Assembly: GCA_031279495.1 (NCBI GenBank)
Contig: JAITIJ010000030.1
Location: forward strand, 1-7,676
Length of the DNA stretch: 7,676 nucleotides
DNA from: Holosporales bacterium
GTDB lineage: Bacteria; Pseudomonadota; Alphaproteobacteria; UBA3830; JAIRMZ01
Reading direction: 5' to 3'
This document shows, one piece after another, positions 5,514 to 7,676 of this stretch. Every line of letters begins with the position of its first letter. Position 1 is the first letter of the stretch. The notes below the pieces were generated by a model. That model saw only the letters and a list, made by a program, of their open reading frames with translations, was not told where the DNA came from and did not search any database. A program made the position numbers and the translations under genes.

Positions 5514-7352
5514 ATGCAAAGGGGCACAGTGGAAACGCCAACAAACACAAGCACACTGGCCCAAGATTGGACACAAAACTGGATGCGAAGCGTCCAGAAT
5601 ATGTTGGCTGAGACAATGGTCTTCCCCTTTACTCTTGAAGAGCTTTTTACCAACGATAAAGCAAAAGCTCATCCTCTTCTTCCACCGCAAGAAGCGATGA
5701 AAACATGTGCTGATTTAAGTGCGCAGCTTTACCAAAATCCAACTGTATTGAGCAATGCCTATACTCATTTTCTTCAAGAATCATCAAAACTAAGCGATTA
5801 CTTCGTATCTCGCCTATTAGGAGAAAAACCGTCGCCATTTTATGCTCCTGATTGTAAAGATCGTCGATTTAGAGACAAAACATGGGAAGACAACCCTTAC
5901 TTCGATACGCTTAAGCAAGCGTACTTTATGTTGTGCGAAACAATCTTACAGATGAACACCGCTCTTTCCTCTGGCGACTCTTTGCAAGATCGCAAAAGAC
6001 ATTTTTGGCTGCGTCAATTTTTAGACGCATGCTCTCCAACGAATTTCGCGTTATCTAATCCCGTCGTGTTGCGTACATTTTTCGAAAGCGGTGGGCTGAA
6101 TTTTATTCAGGGAACGGAAAGGTTTCTTAACGACCTCAATCGTAGCAAAGGAAATATCGCATTAGCAACAAATGACGCATCTTCTTTTAAGGTTGGCAAA
6201 AACCTTGCTGCAACACCAGGAAAGATTATTTTTCAAAATGAAATTATGCAGCTTATCCAATACGCACCAACAACAAGAACGGTGCAAAAAAATCCTTTGC
6301 TTATTATCCCTCCTTGGATTAATAAATATTACATTCTTGACCTCAAGCCAGAGAACTCCTTCGTAAAATGGGTCATTTCCACAGGAGTGACGGTGTTTAT
6401 CGTTTCATGGGTAAAAGCAAAACCTGTACACGCGCAAAAATCTTTTGAGCATTACATGCGTGAAGGCATTTTCGACGCCCTTGATGCTATGTATCAAGCG
6501 ACGAAAGCTACCGCCGCAAATGTCATTGGTTATTGCTTGGGAGGTACATTGCTTTTAAGCGCGCTGGCTTATTGCTTGCATCCCCGATGCTCTCAGAAAC
6601 CCAAAATGCGCATAAAGAGTGCCACGCTTCTGACAACATTAGCGGATTTCAAAGAAGCAGGCGACTTGTCGATATTTACTGATGATAATGTGCTAGAGCG
6701 TCTTGAAATGCGCATGAATCAAGAAGGGTTTCTGAATGGAAATATACTTTTTGACACATTTAATATTCTGCGCGCGAATGACTTAATTTGGTCGTATTTT
6801 GTAGACTGTTATTTGTTGGGGAAAACGCCACCACCTCATGATATCTTGTTCTGGAATGCGGATCTTACCAATATACCCCGCGCGTTGCATAGTTTTGTTC
6901 TAAGAAATTTCTATAAGAAAAATTTGTTGGCACAACCTAATGCCCTTAAAATTGGCGGCCTACCCATCGATTTGCAACGTATCAATGTGCCAATATTTAT
7001 GTTATCCACGCAAAACGATCATATTGCGCCATGGAGAGCGACTTATGCAGCAACACAATTTCTGAAAAAAGCAGATTTAACATTTGTTTTAGCTGGATCG
7101 GGGCATGTTGCTGGTATCGTTAACCCTCCTGCTGCTAAAAAATATGGTTATTGGACGTATCCAAAGTTTCCTGTTTGCGCGGATGACTGGTTAGCTCATG
7201 CGCAAGAAACAGCTGGCTCTTGGTGGCTCATGTGGCGTCAATGGCTAGATAAATATGCAGGAGGATGTGTGCCATCGCGCGTTCCGACAGCAGAGAATAG
7301 TTCTGCTTTTGAAGAAGCTCCAGGCACATATGTATTGGATCGTTCCGCATAG
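5514..7352 (+). CDS. phaC: Class I poly(3-hydroxyalkanoate) synthase
   Basis: PhaC polymerises (R)-3-hydroxyacyl-CoA into PHA, the carbon-storage polyester, at the granule surface. At 612 residues it is a class I single-subunit enzyme. The N-terminal PhaC domain (about 70-250) includes RFRDKTWEDNPYF (118-130). The alpha/beta-hydrolase core has the lipase-like box GYCLGG (339-344) with Cys341, the general-base Asp in QNDHIAPW (500-507, Asp502), and His531 in GSGHVAGIVNPP (528-539). These keep the spacing of the Cys319-Asp480-His508 triad of the Cupriavidus necator enzyme. The C-terminus ends in the expected APGTYVLDR. All key residues are intact. The ATG has a poor ribosome site (TTGAAG). An in-frame GTG at 5529 has AAAGGGG 4 nt upstream and may be the true start, giving 607 residues. 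The granule partners phaA, phaB, phasin and phaR are not in the window. Confidence 0.95.
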   Translation: MQRGTVETPTNTSTLAQDWTQNWMRSVQNMLAETMVFPFTLEELFTNDKAKAHPLLPPQEAMKTCADLSAQLYQNPTVLSNAYTHFLQESSKLSDYFVSRLLGEKPSPFYAPDCKDRRFRDKTWEDNPYFDTLKQAYFMLCETILQMNTALSSGDSLQDRKRHFWLRQFLDACSPTNFALSNPVVLRTFFESGGLNFIQGTERFLNDLNRSKGNIALATNDASSFKVGKNLAATPGKIIFQNEIMQLIQYAPTTRTVQKNPLLIIPPWINKYYILDLKPENSFVKWVISTGVTVFIVSWVKAKPVHAQKSFEHYMREGIFDALDAMYQATKATAANVIGYCLGGTLLLSALAYCLHPRCSQKPKMRIKSATLLTTLADFKEAGDLSIFTDDNVLERLEMRMNQEGFLNGNILFDTFNILRANDLIWSYFVDCYLLGKTPPPHDILFWNADLTNIPRALHSFVLRNFYKKNLLAQPNALKIGGLPIDLQRINVPIFMLSTQNDHIAPWRATYAATQFLKKADLTFVLAGSGHVAGIVNPPAAKKYGYWTYPKFPVCADDWLAHAQETAGSWWLMWRQWLDKYAGGCVPSRVPTAENSSAFEEAPGTYVLDRSA

Positions 7353-7402
7353 GCGCATCATTAAAATATCAAGCCCAGATCAGAGAAAACAAAGCATCCC
7401 GC

Positions 7403-7431
7403 TTGCGTCTTAAGCAGGAGCCACGTATAGT
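7403..7431 (+). promoter_or_regulatory. Candidate sigma70-like promoter of the lipoprotein gene
   Basis: TTGCGT (7403-7408) and TATAGT (7426-7431) are separated by 17 bp. The -10 box matches at five of six positions, the -35 at only three. The predicted start site near 7438 lies just before the ribosome binding site of the lipoprotein gene, so it also argues against an upstream TTG start at 7403. Confidence 0.45.
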
Positions 7432-7456
7432 TCGCAAGATCAAGATGGGGTGGGAT

Positions 7457-7633
7457 ATGAGCAAGATACCCCTTGCTTCAGGAGCGACGATGCTGTTCTT
7501 CTTGCTTTCCGCATGTAGCGAGTTTTCTCACACAAATGAAGAGCAGATTGAAAAAAACAAGCTTCTTCTGCCACCAGAAATGGACCGCTTACCTTCCCCA
7601 ACGCATAATTCACCCCGTGAGCAACAAGACTGA
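7457..7633 (+). CDS. Small putative lipoprotein (58 aa)
   Basis: From the ATG at 7457, which has GGGG 6 nt upstream, the protein starts MSKIPLASGATMLFFLLSAC. This is a short lipoprotein signal peptide with the lipobox LSAC. After lipidation at Cys20 a mature chain of only 39 residues remains. It is polar and carries KLLLPPEMDRLPSP (about 35-48). The LxxPPxxxLPxP pattern loosely recalls the N-terminal part of the alphaproteobacterial outer-membrane-assembly lipoprotein BamF (DUF3035), and more distantly LptM-type lipoproteins, but the chain is too short to assign. The frame opens further upstream (TTG at 7403, ATG at 7445), yet those starts put charged residues before the signal peptide. It follows phaC by 104 nt and seems to have its own promoter. 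No terminator is visible after it; the last 43 bases of the window hold no supported gene. Confidence 0.7.
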   Translation: MSKIPLASGATMLFFLLSACSEFSHTNEEQIEKNKLLLPPEMDRLPSPTHNSPREQQD

Positions 7634-7676
7634 TGCGTCTTTTGGCTATAGAAGTGGATAGTTTTTAAATGAGGCC

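Noticed and set aside
5240..5700. Two open frames, one on each strand, crossing the yidC-phaC gap into phaC
   Set aside because: Both overlap the start of phaC in other frames and lack family motifs. I checked them for an RNase P protein signature and found none.
7353..7402. Terminator after phaC
   Set aside because: No stem of convincing length with a T-tract is present. Short pairings such as GCTT/AAGC further on are too weak.
1..7676. CRISPR arrays, tRNA or rRNA genes, insertion sequences, toxin-antitoxin or defence genes
   Set aside because: No repeated spacer structure, cloverleaf, transposase motif or terminal inverted repeats were seen in either strand.

Overview
The window looks like an ordinary chromosomal segment of an alphaproteobacterium of moderate GC content. 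Three things point there. The yidC-engB pair sits in its usual order. A C-terminal DUF2497/PopZ-type remnant lies at the left edge, and that family is characteristic of Alphaproteobacteria. There is also a class I PHA synthase. A patatin-like phospholipase and a decayed polar-organiser gene would suit a host-associated lineage such as Holosporales, but that is inference and no single feature proves it.

Layout, left to right. At 3-199 (+) is the 3' end of a PopZ-like gene whose conserved C-terminal domain is split between two reading frames. It converges on a small minus-strand gene (256-492) encoding a probable exported protein. That gene appears to start at an AUA codon behind a good Shine-Dalgarno sequence. 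A perfect 11-bp hairpin with T-tracts (596-627) separates it from a patatin-like phospholipase (646-1707, minus). Then comes a tight minus-strand operon, read right to left: yidC (5215-3500), engB (3490-2858), folE (2844-2302) and folA (2300-1833), with gaps of 9, 13 and 1 nt. Membrane-protein insertion and ribosome assembly are thus co-transcribed with GTP cyclohydrolase I and dihydrofolate reductase.

The 298-bp divergent region 5216-5513 holds a strong sigma70-like promoter facing yidC (TTGGCA-17-TATAAG). Its spacer is filled by an inverted repeat. A 16-bp palindrome lies just before phaC. The plus strand then carries phaC (5514-7352), with all three catalytic residues. A small lipoprotein gene (7457-7633) follows, with its own recognisable promoter.

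I did not find a convincing undescribed multi-gene system. The points worth a second look are the frame-broken popZ-like remnant, the apparent AUA start, the repeat inside the yidC promoter, the palindrome before phaC, and the unusual yidC-engB-folE-folA grouping without rnpA/rpmH.
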